Assembly: GCA_964581385.1 (NCBI GenBank)
Contig: CAZOOK010000005.1
Coordinates: 136,559 to 200,558, forward strand
DNA length: 64,000 nt
Origin: CAZOOK01 sp964581385
Lineage (GTDB): Bacteria; Pseudomonadota; Gammaproteobacteria; Nevskiales; Nevskiaceae
Direction: 5' to 3'
Position 1 is the stretch's first letter. Every line of letters begins with the position of its first letter. The notes below the pieces were generated by a model, which saw only the letters and a program-made list of their open reading frames with translations, had not been told where the DNA came from and ran no database searches. Below, one piece after another: positions 16,122-25,530 of this stretch. A program made the translations under genes and the position numbers.

Positions 16122-17600
16122 ATGACTGCCTTCCAAGACTTCCTACTCACAGAAACTCATTCATTACACGATGTTTTGGAACGTCTTCAGGCAACTGCCA
16201 AAGGCATCGTACTTCTCATCGATGGCCAGGGCCGTTTGCTGCGCACCGTGACCGATGGCGATGTGCGACGCCAGCTGCTTGAAGGCGCCACGCTCGGACA
16301 ACCGCTGTCCAGCCTGCCGACGCAGTCAGCAATTGTGCGCCGGCATCCGTGCTCACCGGCCGAAGCATTGCAAGCGATGAATGAGCGCATGGTGAACCAC
16401 CTCCCAGTTATTGACGCCGATGATCGGCCTGTCGAACTGCTGCTGCGACGTGATTTGGAATCGCAAATTCTCCTTTCCACACCGCACCTTGGCAACTTCG
16501 AGATGGCTTATATCGAGGAGGCATTCCGAACAAACTGGATTGCCCCGCTGGGTCCCAACGTCGATGCCTTTGAAAAAGAACTTGCGCAGCGCATTGGCGT
16601 AGCTCACGCGGCAGCAGTGTCCTCCGGGACTGCCGCGATTCACCTCTCGCTTCGCCTGCTCGGTGTTGAGCCTGGCGATGAGGTGTTCTGTTCAAGTTTC
16701 ACATTTGTCGGGAGTGCCAATCCTATTCTTTATGAACACGCGGTACCGGTGTTTATCGACTCGGAACCGAGGTCGTGGAACATGTCAGTCCAAGCACTGG
16801 AACGTGCGTTAGCAGACCGACGCGCCAAAGGCCGGCTACCCAGGGCAGTGATCGTAGTCAATCTTTATGGCCAGAGCGCTGACATGGACCCGATCATCGG
16901 GCTCTGCAACACTTATGGCGTTTCGGTCGTCGAGGATGCAGCGGAATCGCTGGGAGCAACATATCGTGGAAGAGCCAGCGGATCCCTTGGCAAGCTTGGT
17001 GTCTTTTCGTTCAATGGTAACAAGATCATCACTACTTCCGGTGGCGGCATGCTGGTTTCCGAAGACGCTCAACTCATCACGCGCGCCAGACATCTAGCCA
17101 CTCAAGCGCGAGAGGCGGCGCCGTACTATGAGCATGTCGAGGTGGGCTACAACTACCGCATGAGCAATGTGCTGGCGGGTATTGGACGTGGTCAGCTTCG
17201 AGTTCTTGATGAGCGCGTTGAGGCTCGCCGCCGGGTATTTGACATCTATCGAGATAAGCTATCTGGCGTTCCGGAAATCGAGTGGATGCCGGAAGCGGAT
17301 TATGGGCGCTCCACTCGTTGGCTTACAGCGTGCACACTATCCAGCGGAAGGACACCTGACGCCCTCATACGTGCACTGGCCGAGGAGAGAATAGAAGCGC
17401 GCAGAGTCTGGAAACCGATGCACTTACAGCCGCTGTTCGCGGGATGCGAGTTTTTTGCTCATGCGGAGGGCAACGATGTGGGAGCAGACTTCTTCCACCG
17501 CGGTGTATGTCTGCCGTCGGGATCCAACATGACTTTGTCGCAAGTGGAACGAATCGCTGAAGTGCTACGGCGGGCGCTTCGCAAATTTGTCGCTGTCTAA
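16122..17600 (+). CDS. CBS-domain DegT/DnrJ/EryC1-type aminotransferase
   Basis: This 492-residue protein joins an N-terminal CBS-like pair (about 5-120; VLLIDGQGRLLRTVTDGDVRRQLL) to a PLP aminotransferase. The aminotransferase has SSGTAAIHLSLRLL, SFTFVGSANPI, VEDAAESLGATY, and the Schiff-base Lys301 in FSFNGNKIITTSGGG. It transfers an amino group to a 4-keto nucleotide sugar, as LegC and PseC do. The frame is open upstream into neuD, but ATG 16122 (MTAFQDFL) begins the CBS region 40 nt after the neuD stop. The same type of CBS module occurs on the NeuB fusion at 9633, suggesting shared control by a nucleotide or CMP-sugar. Confidence 0.87.
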   Translation: MTAFQDFLLTETHSLHDVLERLQATAKGIVLLIDGQGRLLRTVTDGDVRRQLLEGATLGQPLSSLPTQSAIVRRHPCSPAEALQAMNERMVNHLPVIDADDRPVELLLRRDLESQILLSTPHLGNFEMAYIEEAFRTNWIAPLGPNVDAFEKELAQRIGVAHAAAVSSGTAAIHLSLRLLGVEPGDEVFCSSFTFVGSANPILYEHAVPVFIDSEPRSWNMSVQALERALADRRAKGRLPRAVIVVNLYGQSADMDPIIGLCNTYGVSVVEDAAESLGATYRGRASGSLGKLGVFSFNGNKIITTSGGGMLVSEDAQLITRARHLATQAREAAPYYEHVEVGYNYRMSNVLAGIGRGQLRVLDERVEARRRVFDIYRDKLSGVPEIEWMPEADYGRSTRWLTACTLSSGRTPDALIRALAEERIEARRVWKPMHLQPLFAGCEFFAHAEGNDVGADFFHRGVCLPSGSNMTLSQVERIAEVLRRALRKFVAV

Positions 17601-19118
17601 ATGTTGGGATCACTATTCCGTAATGCCGCCATATCGGCAGCAGCGTTCTTCGCTGTCACGGTAGTCGGACTGCTGCTTGTGCCCGTGCTGATCTCCAGCT
17701 ACGGGTTAGCTGGATTCGGACAGATCACCCTCGCGCGCCTGTTCCTTCCCGCTGCTGCCTTCGCCGTATTTGACTTTGGTTTCGGCGAAATTGCCACACA
17801 AGCCGTTGCTACCGCGCGAGTGGATCGCGACTGGAAGCGCTGCGCTCGCATGCTGACTCTCTCTATCGGAACTGCTGCTGCAACCGGCGCCGCTACTGCC
17901 GTCGGCCTCGTTACCTGCGCTCGGTTCATCCCGGGTTGGATGTCGGTCACTGCCGCAAATCGGAGTGGCTTGTCCGCTGTGTTGGTTGTCACCGGCTGGC
18001 TACTGCCGGTGTTCTTTGTATCACTAGTATTCGAAGGGATCGTGAAGGGTTTCGAAAACTATGCTGCCCAACGAGCGATCGAGGTTATTGCTGCTTTGAT
18101 ATACGCTGCCCTAGCCCTGACCGCGGTCTGGCAAGGATGGGGAGTCGATGCGGCATGCTACGCATTGCTAGTGTCGCTCATGCTGCGGGCAGCGATGGCC
18201 GGAGCCATCGCCAATCGTGCCCTTCGGCCAAGTGGGGTAAGGTTCTGTGGCTGGCAGCCAGACGATCGCTCAGCGTTTGTATCCCGAACCCGCGCGATGG
18301 CGGCTAATAAGGTTCTTGGCACATCGCAGACCCAACTGGCGCCGATGTTGATCGGTTTATTGCTCGGGCCAGCATCCGTTGGCGCTTTCGACGCGCTGTC
18401 TCGGCTGCCGCGATTCGCCAAATCAGTTCTCGGCATGTTGAATGCAACGGTATTACCGGTGGCGGCACGCTTGGAAAGCGCCGCAGACACCGAGAATATG
18501 CAGCGTCTGGGACAGACGGGCATGCTGATTATCGCTTTGATTTCCGTGCCGCCACTTGGCGCGGCGATGGCCTTTTCCGAACCATTGCTCCGAGTCTGGC
18601 TGGGCGCAGTTCTGGCGCGTGACTGGTATTGGCAAGCCGTTATGTTTCTGATTCCAGCACTCGCAGTGCTCGTCAGCTTCGGCGGCACTGTACTGATGGT
18701 TCGGCAGCATGCTATTGTTTCTATGAATCGCCTTGTTGCACTACAGATTTTTATCCAGTTCGCAGTATCGATAGTGACCATGAAACTGCTGGCCGAAAGA
18801 GCATTTATGCTCGGCCAGGTAGTCGCCGTGGTGTTGACGTTTTTTCTGCAGATGCGCTTGATCAACACTCAAATGGGCATTTCTGCAAAGGCTAGTGGAC
18901 AGTTTGCCCGGATCTTTTGCTTAGCAGGGCTACTCGTTCTGCCCGCCATGATTCTGGCAACCAGAATTAATGGGGTGCTAGTTCTCATACTTTGCATGCT
19001 TATGTGGATTCTGCTGTGCTGGCTTTTGTGCTTCCGATTTGCCCTTGATTCCGCACAGCGTGTGCGACTCATAGCGATAGTCGATCAGCGCCTGAACGGC
19101 AAGGTCCTCGGGTGTTGA
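17601..19118 (+). CDS. Wzx-type polysaccharide flippase
   Basis: This 505-residue membrane protein has about 12-14 hydrophobic helices and belongs to the MOP/polysaccharide-transporter superfamily. The N-terminal LFRNAAISAAAFFAVTVVGLLLVPVLI and the VLGTSQTQLAPMLIGLLLGPASVGAFDALSRLP block are typical of oligosaccharide flippases. It moves lipid-linked repeat units across the inner membrane. ATG follows the aminotransferase stop without a gap. With the polymerase at 21643 and the Wzz/Wza genes it makes a Wzx/Wzy-dependent pathway. Confidence 0.85.
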   Translation: MLGSLFRNAAISAAAFFAVTVVGLLLVPVLISSYGLAGFGQITLARLFLPAAAFAVFDFGFGEIATQAVATARVDRDWKRCARMLTLSIGTAAATGAATAVGLVTCARFIPGWMSVTAANRSGLSAVLVVTGWLLPVFFVSLVFEGIVKGFENYAAQRAIEVIAALIYAALALTAVWQGWGVDAACYALLVSLMLRAAMAGAIANRALRPSGVRFCGWQPDDRSAFVSRTRAMAANKVLGTSQTQLAPMLIGLLLGPASVGAFDALSRLPRFAKSVLGMLNATVLPVAARLESAADTENMQRLGQTGMLIIALISVPPLGAAMAFSEPLLRVWLGAVLARDWYWQAVMFLIPALAVLVSFGGTVLMVRQHAIVSMNRLVALQIFIQFAVSIVTMKLLAERAFMLGQVVAVVLTFFLQMRLINTQMGISAKASGQFARIFCLAGLLVLPAMILATRINGVLVLILCMLMWILLCWLLCFRFALDSAQRVRLIAIVDQRLNGKVLGC

Positions 19119-19140
19119 CGGATCTCCTGAGAATCATCGC

Positions 19141-20043
19141 ATGGTAAAGAAGAAGGGGTCCATTTCGACTGGGTGGCGCATCCTCTGGCACATATATCGC
19201 TCACCCATTGCGCGGTTTATCAAACCCCTGCGGCGCGCAGGAGTACGTTCTGAAATAACGCGTCGGCGGAACTTGGCCCGCGGGCTCGTCGTGCTGCCTA
19301 AGCAGCAGATTCACGCGGAGGAACTTATTCAGAATGGTTATGCCGTAGTATCTGATGTGATGGATCCGGAGATTACTCGCTCGCTTAGTGAAGCCGCTTT
19401 GGAAAAGCATCAGCGAGCGCAGAAAGTTTCCGTGAAACAGGTTTCAAGCCATAAGGATTTCTGGACGCGGCTGCTCGATGAAGACATGCAAGACGGTACT
19501 TTGCCGACTGACAGCCCATTCGTCACGTTTGCGCTGCAACCGGCGGTACTTGCCATTCTCGCCCGTGCTTTTGGTGAATTGCCGCAACTCGACTACGTAC
19601 TGCTGACGCTATCGCGCAACTCCGACAAAGCATTGTCCTACTCACAGCTTTGGCACCGTGACCACGACGACACTCGTGTAATCAAGCTTTTCGTTTATCT
19701 GACCGACGTCTTGTCCTTAGACGATGGCCCATTCACCTTCATTCCCGGACCAGCCTCAGACCGCTTCGGCTTTTCGCTGCGAAGCCATCGCTCCGACAAA
19801 GCACTGGCAGGAAGGGTTGAGGCAGCCGAGGTCACAGCGATGGTGGCGCCGCGGCTGAGTGCGTTCATGGTCGAAACCTCGCGATGCCTGCACATGGGCA
19901 GTCGTCTTTCGCCAGGACACGAGCGTTTGCTCTATACCGCCACCTACACTTCCGTGCCCCGGTTGCTTCCAGAACCCCCGCCGCGCTTCCGCCTCACGGG
20001 TTGCGAAAGCGACGTTGTGAAATGCGTCCTTTCAGCCACATGA
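19141..20043 (+). CDS. Phytanoyl-CoA dioxygenase-like Fe(II)/2OG oxygenase
   Basis: This 300-residue protein resembles PhyH-type non-haem iron oxygenases. LWHRDHDDTRVIKLFVYLTDV carries a His-x-Asp iron pair, and SRCLHMGSRL supplies the distal His. The stretch ending FTFIPGPASD also fits the fold. Such enzymes hydroxylate small molecules using 2-oxoglutarate. It sits between flippase and glycosyltransferase-like genes, so a modified sugar or substituent of the repeat unit is a plausible substrate; nothing in the sequence identifies it. The stop overlaps the next start by 4 nt. Confidence 0.7.
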   Translation: MVKKKGSISTGWRILWHIYRSPIARFIKPLRRAGVRSEITRRRNLARGLVVLPKQQIHAEELIQNGYAVVSDVMDPEITRSLSEAALEKHQRAQKVSVKQVSSHKDFWTRLLDEDMQDGTLPTDSPFVTFALQPAVLAILARAFGELPQLDYVLLTLSRNSDKALSYSQLWHRDHDDTRVIKLFVYLTDVLSLDDGPFTFIPGPASDRFGFSLRSHRSDKALAGRVEAAEVTAMVAPRLSAFMVETSRCLHMGSRLSPGHERLLYTATYTSVPRLLPEPPPRFRLTGCESDVVKCVLSAT

Positions 20044-21443
20044 TTGTCCATCGTCGCCGGATCGGCTTCATCGTCGACCACCCCAAGCGTGACTTGTTTG
20101 GAGGGGTCATGCTTGGGCACGCGTTGGCAAAGCACGGCGTCGAAACGGCATTGATCCCATTATACGATCAGGCCGTCGACGTCCCCTTGCTAGGGCTGGA
20201 TGGCTTGATAATCAATTATGCAAGGCCGGTGAATTTGGAGCTTGTAAGAGGGTACAAGGATTCGGGGCTACCAGTCTGGGTTCTCGATACGGAAGGCGGG
20301 GTGTTGGCTGACGACGGAGCTAATTCGCCTCAACGTCTTGCAACTTACATTCGCGATAGCGGCTACTCGAAGTTGCTGGCGGGCTATTTTTTTTGGGGGG
20401 GAACGCTACATGAGGCCTTTGTACGCCACAGCGGGATGGACGTCCGTCAGCTGCATTTGACGGGCTGTCCGCGTTTCGATTTCGCAGCCACACGGTGGCG
20501 CGGATTATTAAAGCATGATCGTAAAGGCTACATCCTCATCAATGCCAACTTCACACTGGTTAACCCGTTGTTCGCCAAGTCCCCCGAAGAGGAACTGCGC
20601 ACGCTGATAGCCGCAGGTTGGAAAGAAGACTACATTGAAAAGCTGGTTGCCGATTCGAAGCAGATCCTGGCGAATTTCATTGATGCTGTGAATCGGCTTG
20701 CAAGCCGATTCCCGGAGCGTCAATTCATGTTGCGGCCTCATCCATTCGAAAACGCTGAACGCTATCGCACGGCGTTTGTAGATACCGACAACGTTGAGGT
20801 CGATGGCCTCGGAAGCGTCCTGAACGTGATCCAGAATTCCGAGTGTGTACTCCATCTAAATTGTGGTACGTCGATCGAAGCGATCATGCTGGACAAGCTG
20901 CCTCTCGCAATGGAATTTCTTAATACGCCGCACATGAGCCAGCACAGCACTTTGCCATCGCGAGTCAGCCTTCGCGCGGACACCGAACAACAGCTCTACG
21001 AGTACATATCCGACATTCCCGGAGCGAGCCGCCGTTTCGATTTTGGCTCGCGGTACCGTGAGCAAATTCATCCGTGGTTCTATCTCAATGACGGCTTTGC
21101 TGCGGATCGAGTAGCCGGGGCATTGATCGCCAGTTTGGACAAACGGGGCGCTACCGGATCGCGCTCCTCGATACGCCGGTCGCTGGCAAGCTCGCGCCGC
21201 GTTTCAAGGACATCACAACGGGCACAGGCCGTCATAGCAAACCTGTTCGGTTCGCGATTGACTGGACAACTGCGCGCTACACTACAACCCAAACGCGCGG
21301 CCAAGCAACTTCACAGAATGGATATTGCTAACGTCCTTGGATCGCTCGCCCTGCACGAAGGTGTAGGCACTCGCCGGGTTGACCTTGCACGTCATCCGAT
21401 GACAGGCATGCCCTTGTCGTCCGTACTGATTCGACCGGAATAA
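20040..21443 (+). CDS. Surface carbohydrate biosynthesis protein, GT-B-like
   Basis: This 467-residue protein begins IGFIVDHPKRDLFGGVMLGHALAKHG, a start typical of the 'surface carbohydrate biosynthesis protein' family, and has a GT-B-like C-terminal half (FMLRPHPFENAERY, CVLHLNCGTSIEAIMLDKLPLAMEF). The second block resembles the phosphate/nucleotide-binding part of CDP-glycerol-type transferases. It probably transfers or assembles a sugar on the repeat unit in the cytoplasm. ATG 20040 overlaps the oxygenase stop; an in-frame ATG at 20022 is an alternative. A basic low-complexity tract lies near residues 365-410. The 199 nt after it hold nothing I can support. Confidence 0.65.
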   Translation: MIVHRRRIGFIVDHPKRDLFGGVMLGHALAKHGVETALIPLYDQAVDVPLLGLDGLIINYARPVNLELVRGYKDSGLPVWVLDTEGGVLADDGANSPQRLATYIRDSGYSKLLAGYFFWGGTLHEAFVRHSGMDVRQLHLTGCPRFDFAATRWRGLLKHDRKGYILINANFTLVNPLFAKSPEEELRTLIAAGWKEDYIEKLVADSKQILANFIDAVNRLASRFPERQFMLRPHPFENAERYRTAFVDTDNVEVDGLGSVLNVIQNSECVLHLNCGTSIEAIMLDKLPLAMEFLNTPHMSQHSTLPSRVSLRADTEQQLYEYISDIPGASRRFDFGSRYREQIHPWFYLNDGFAADRVAGALIASLDKRGATGSRSSIRRSLASSRRVSRTSQRAQAVIANLFGSRLTGQLRATLQPKRAAKQLHRMDIANVLGSLALHEGVGTRRVDLARHPMTGMPLSSVLIRPE

Positions 21444-21642
21444 ACAGTACCCGAGACCGGCTAATAGTCCGTTTCACTGAAATGATTACAAATGAAATCG
21501 ATAGATTTTTTGACGGGCAAGGTCGCGGATTCACAGCGACACGCTCATGCGGCGACGGAGGTGTAACAAAGCATGAAAGGGAGAAGACGCAGCTTCACGT
21601 GATCGTTTGGGCGAAACGGATTCCTAGGATATCGCGGCTGTC

Positions 21643-23034
21643 ATGCTAACGCTTGTATTCGCCGCGCTCGTCGTGGCAACAGTAATCTGGCTTATATCGA
21701 GACGACCGGCCGCTGCACTCGCGGCTTTTCTTATTGTCTTCGCTCTGACAACACGGACGTTGTCACTGATCTATGTTGACCTTGCAGGCCCAATGTACGC
21801 CGTCGAGCTCGGAGACTACGTCGGCGGCGGACAGTCGATGCCGCTCTTTGCGTGCAGTGTGCTAACCCTTCTAATACCGCTGGCGTATTTATTCAGACCA
21901 GCATACCTGCAACAGCTGCGTAATCGCATCACTGCAAGCCCCCTCCCTTCAAAAAGGCGCATTGCGAATATCGCATTCATGGCCCTCTGCTTGTTCCTCA
22001 TCGCCCTTTATCTTGATATGTTCCTGCGCGGTCCCATTCCACTTATTTCGGGAATGGATCGCCTTGAATATAATAAATTATTCGCCGGTCCGCTTCACCC
22101 ACTCGTTTTTGAGCATGGGTTCCTCTTCGCAGCGCCTATCGGTTGCTTGTTCGTTTACCCACGGCTTTCCGGCAAGGATTTCGATTTTCGATTCGTTGGC
22201 TTGCTAGTCGCATTTTTGTTGTACTTTGCACTGACCGGCAATCGCTTCTCCGCTTTCTTCGCTTTTTCGAGTTTTTTTGTGTTGCCGCTAGCCGCAGTCC
22301 TCGCTTTACGCTCGGCACGCGCGTTACCACCACCGCCACGCCGCACATCTCGGTGGAAATCGATTCTTGTTTCCCGGTCAGGGCTTCACCTTGCACTTAT
22401 TTCTGGAAGTGCCCTGATTCTGATGCTTCTGCTGAACTCATTTGTGACCGTGCGGGGTTACGACGATCCAACACAACAGTTTCAGCAACGGACACTTATA
22501 CAACCGGTTGAACTGTGGTGGACCACCTGGAATGGCTTGGCAGATCGACTAAGCGACTCATTCGATGACACGTGGGACTACCTGTTCGTCAACGCCATCG
22601 ATCCCAAGCGCAACACATCGATTCAGATGTTGATGGCCAGAAACCTCGGCTACGACCGTGCTTCCGATCTAATTGACCTGGGTCAGCAATATGCAGGTGG
22701 ATACCCGGAGGTCTTGTTTGAGTTGCTCGGTCCATGGTTTGCATTACCGGTTGCGCTGGCCTTCGGAATTATCACCGCGATGTTGATCCGACTGATCGTC
22801 GAATCGGTCTGCCTCGGCAAATTCGCGACGGCTTTCTTCGCCCTTTATGTTTACGATCCTTTTTCCATTCTCTATATTGGCGGCATGCTCAACTTTCTGA
22901 TCGCCTGGACCTTTTGGGCCAAGTGTGGAGTTCTTCTGCTTTTGTACATATTGGGGAGATATCGTGCCAGACGCGAGAAAACAAGGGAACGCCGGAGAGC
23001 TATCTCGGGAAATGCAGCGACGACCCTAGTCTAA
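21643..23034 (+). CDS. Wzy-type O-antigen/oligosaccharide polymerase
   Basis: This 463-residue membrane protein has about ten or more hydrophobic helices and a long periplasmic stretch (about residues 270-360, TVRGYDDPTQQFQQ through GQQYAGGYPEVLFELLGPW). It ends with the TM pair LYVYDPFSILYIGGMLNF and a basic C-terminal tail. The layout fits O-antigen polymerases of the oligosaccharide-repeat-unit polymerase type, which are very divergent. Position between flippase and transferase genes supports Wzy. The 243 nt after it have no credible gene. Confidence 0.72.
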   Translation: MLTLVFAALVVATVIWLISRRPAAALAAFLIVFALTTRTLSLIYVDLAGPMYAVELGDYVGGGQSMPLFACSVLTLLIPLAYLFRPAYLQQLRNRITASPLPSKRRIANIAFMALCLFLIALYLDMFLRGPIPLISGMDRLEYNKLFAGPLHPLVFEHGFLFAAPIGCLFVYPRLSGKDFDFRFVGLLVAFLLYFALTGNRFSAFFAFSSFFVLPLAAVLALRSARALPPPPRRTSRWKSILVSRSGLHLALISGSALILMLLLNSFVTVRGYDDPTQQFQQRTLIQPVELWWTTWNGLADRLSDSFDDTWDYLFVNAIDPKRNTSIQMLMARNLGYDRASDLIDLGQQYAGGYPEVLFELLGPWFALPVALAFGIITAMLIRLIVESVCLGKFATAFFALYVYDPFSILYIGGMLNFLIAWTFWAKCGVLLLLYILGRYRARREKTRERRRAISGNAATTLV

Positions 23035-23277
23035 GTTGGCGGGAACCAGCGCCTTCGGCATTTATCAATGGCTGCGTTCGCATCTGTCTGGAACTGGCCG
23101 CGATAGAGCCGGTGTCTCGGGTTCGCTGCGTACCAAAGTGCGAGGAGCGGACATCCTGGCGCGGAATCCGGCAAGGGGGCCGACGCTCCAGAGAGCATGG
23201 GGTATCGTTACCAAAGACACAACGATCTGTGAAACCAAACTCCACGAAACCCACACCCGAAAGGTGGTAGAAACAGC

Positions 23278-24144
23278 ATGAACTGGAAGCTCAAGTGTCT
23301 AGCGTTTCACGTCCTGAACCGCGTTCCATTTTCGCGCCAGCTACACATCGCTTTCCAGCGTCATCTCACCGGGCGTTATTTCCAAAAGCTGAGTCCGACA
23401 ACCCTGGCGACGTACAATTACCACGTCGACAACTTCAGGAAGCTGCCACCCGACGCGTGTGCGCTGGAATTCGGCGCTGGGCGCAACCTTCTGACCCCGC
23501 TGTTGCTCAGCGCCGCTGGAGCGAAGTGTGTTTACGCGTTCGACTTAGAGCGGCTTGCGACAGCGGAGCAAGTCAACGACATCATCACTCAGTTGCGAAC
23601 CATGGTGCCCGGGTCCTGGCCATCTATCGCCTTATTGGACGACCTCGGGCCTCCGTATCGCATCGAGTACCGAGCACCTGGCGACGCTCGCGCCACTGGA
23701 CTGCCAGACCGAAGCATTGATTTCATCTATTCCACATCGACGCTCGAGCATATCCCTGAAGAGAGCATCAATGCCATCTTGATGGAGTGCACGCGGATCG
23801 CCACATCCCAGGCGCTTTTTAGCTTCATCGTCGACTACCACGACCATTACGGCACAGCGGATCCAGCAATCGGTCGTTTCCATTTTTATCGTCACACAGA
23901 CACCGAATGGCGGAAATTCAATCCACCCAATCACTACCAGAACCGACTTCGGCACAGTGACCACGAACGCATCTTCGAGCAGATCGGTCTACAGACGGTG
24001 GCAGCCAAGCGCCTGATCCCGCCGTGGGCAGAGGATGAGCTTGCTCATACACGAATCCACCCAGTGTTCAGCCGTTACACGCGTGAGGATATGCTTACGT
24101 CGAACGGCCACTTCTTGCTGCGGACTGCGCCCTGCTCAATATGA
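23278..24144 (+). CDS. SAM-dependent methyltransferase
   Basis: This 288-residue class I methyltransferase has the SAM-binding segment ALEFGAGRNLLTPLLL near residue 62, a following acidic turn YAFDLERLA, and the catalytic-core piece IDFIYSTSTLEHIPEESINAIL. Such proteins in glycan clusters often methylate a terminal sugar or act as hypothetical regulators of chain end. The stop overlaps the next gene by 4 nt. The substrate is unknown. Confidence 0.78.
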   Translation: MNWKLKCLAFHVLNRVPFSRQLHIAFQRHLTGRYFQKLSPTTLATYNYHVDNFRKLPPDACALEFGAGRNLLTPLLLSAAGAKCVYAFDLERLATAEQVNDIITQLRTMVPGSWPSIALLDDLGPPYRIEYRAPGDARATGLPDRSIDFIYSTSTLEHIPEESINAILMECTRIATSQALFSFIVDYHDHYGTADPAIGRFHFYRHTDTEWRKFNPPNHYQNRLRHSDHERIFEQIGLQTVAAKRLIPPWAEDELAHTRIHPVFSRYTREDMLTSNGHFLLRTAPCSI

Positions 24145-25511
24145 ACCGTTTCCTGATCACTACCCTCGCCGAATACCAGACCCGTTTTTGGCTTCCCGTG
24201 GGCCTGAAACTTCGCGAGCTCGGTCGGCCAGTCGCCTTTTTGTCATTCGATGACCGGAGTACCGAGATGCTTGAGGCGGCGGGCTTCAAGGTTTTCGCGG
24301 CCACAGATACGAGCCAGGCCCCTGGGGGCAACGACCCAGCAGCCGACGCGTTGTTCCAACGCTTTGGACTGTCGAACCTCAATTTCTGGGTCGCACACGA
24401 GCGCTTCGCCTTCGGTACATGCGACTCGGTTGCGATGCGACACAAGCTCGCGGCCGCACTACTCGCCGCCGACAGAGCCTGCCGGGAATGGGCTCACGGG
24501 GAGCGGACCATAATGGTCCAGGAACTCGGCGGATTTCTATCAGTGGTGGGCAGCTTCTTCGCAGCACGCCATCATGGCCTCGACAACTGGTTTATTGAAC
24601 CGAGTTTCTTCCGCGGCCGCGTGTTCTTCCTGCGCAACAGCTTTGCCGCCATCCGTATCGAACATGCGCCAGACGGATCCGTACCCCCGGACGTCGACCG
24701 CTATCTCGACGACACTCTTAGCAAAGGAGCAATCGTCGTGCCGCTCAAAGATCGCCACCAATACACCACCGCTCGGAGGAAGATCGTCAACTGGCGCAAT
24801 GCCCGCCGGCTGACAGAGAAGTTGGCCGACAAACATCTGCACGGCAAAAAGCAAGAGTTCGGCCACATCGGAAGCCACGTCGCGGTTCATGCGCGCATGC
24901 TGCTCAACAGCCATCGTTTGCGGAATCACTACACGCCGCTGGAAACTTGCAAGCGTTACGTGTACTACCCGCTGCATGTTCCAGGAGATATGGCGTTGAC
25001 GCTGCGCACACCGCATCTCCTCGACCAACTCGCGTTGATCGACTACATCTGCCGTTCAGTTCCACATACACACCGCGTGGTCATCAAGGAGCATCCGGCA
25101 ATGGTCGGTGCGGTGGACGCGAGGCGGTTAATCGATCTGCTGCGCCGGTATGACAATCTATCGCTGCTGCCACCCACCACGAACAACTACAAAGTACTGG
25201 CCGGCGCGGACGCAGTGATCTCGGTCAACTCCAAGAGCGGTGCCGAAGCTGGCTTGGTCGGCAAGCCGGTACTCGTGCTCGGCGACGCGTTCTATCGCGA
25301 TTCACCATTCACCACTCCGCTCGACCGGCTTCAGGATCTGTCCCAGCGCTTGGCCGAGGTTCTCGACGAACGCTACCGCGGACCGGGCAATGAGGCCGTA
25401 CGGGCGTACTTCGCAAGCGTTTGGAAGCAAACCGTACCTGGCGAACTTTACGTTCCCGATACCGACAATGTGTCGATCTTCACCCATTCCATGCTCGTTG
25501 CTACGGAATAA
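24141..25511 (+). CDS. Capsule polysaccharide biosynthesis-type GT-B protein
   Basis: This 456-residue protein has the C-terminal signature of capsule polysaccharide synthesis proteins: HTHRVVIKEHPAMVGA, LLPPTTNNYKVLAGADAVISVNSKSGAEAGLVGKPVLVLGDAFY. That region matches the nucleotide-sugar site of KpsC/KpsS-like GT-B enzymes. It is likely a cytoplasmic glycosyltransferase building the repeat unit or a linker. It is translationally coupled to the methyltransferase before it and followed by a GT2 gene after 19 nt. Confidence 0.72.
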   Translation: MNRFLITTLAEYQTRFWLPVGLKLRELGRPVAFLSFDDRSTEMLEAAGFKVFAATDTSQAPGGNDPAADALFQRFGLSNLNFWVAHERFAFGTCDSVAMRHKLAAALLAADRACREWAHGERTIMVQELGGFLSVVGSFFAARHHGLDNWFIEPSFFRGRVFFLRNSFAAIRIEHAPDGSVPPDVDRYLDDTLSKGAIVVPLKDRHQYTTARRKIVNWRNARRLTEKLADKHLHGKKQEFGHIGSHVAVHARMLLNSHRLRNHYTPLETCKRYVYYPLHVPGDMALTLRTPHLLDQLALIDYICRSVPHTHRVVIKEHPAMVGAVDARRLIDLLRRYDNLSLLPPTTNNYKVLAGADAVISVNSKSGAEAGLVGKPVLVLGDAFYRDSPFTTPLDRLQDLSQRLAEVLDERYRGPGNEAVRAYFASVWKQTVPGELYVPDTDNVSIFTHSMLVATE

Positions 25512-25530
25512 GGTCTGGAGACGATTCGTC

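Noticed and set aside
23036..23281. 81-codon frame between the polymerase and methyltransferase genes
   Set aside because: It begins at a TTG without an SD and overlaps the next start; no conserved pattern is seen.
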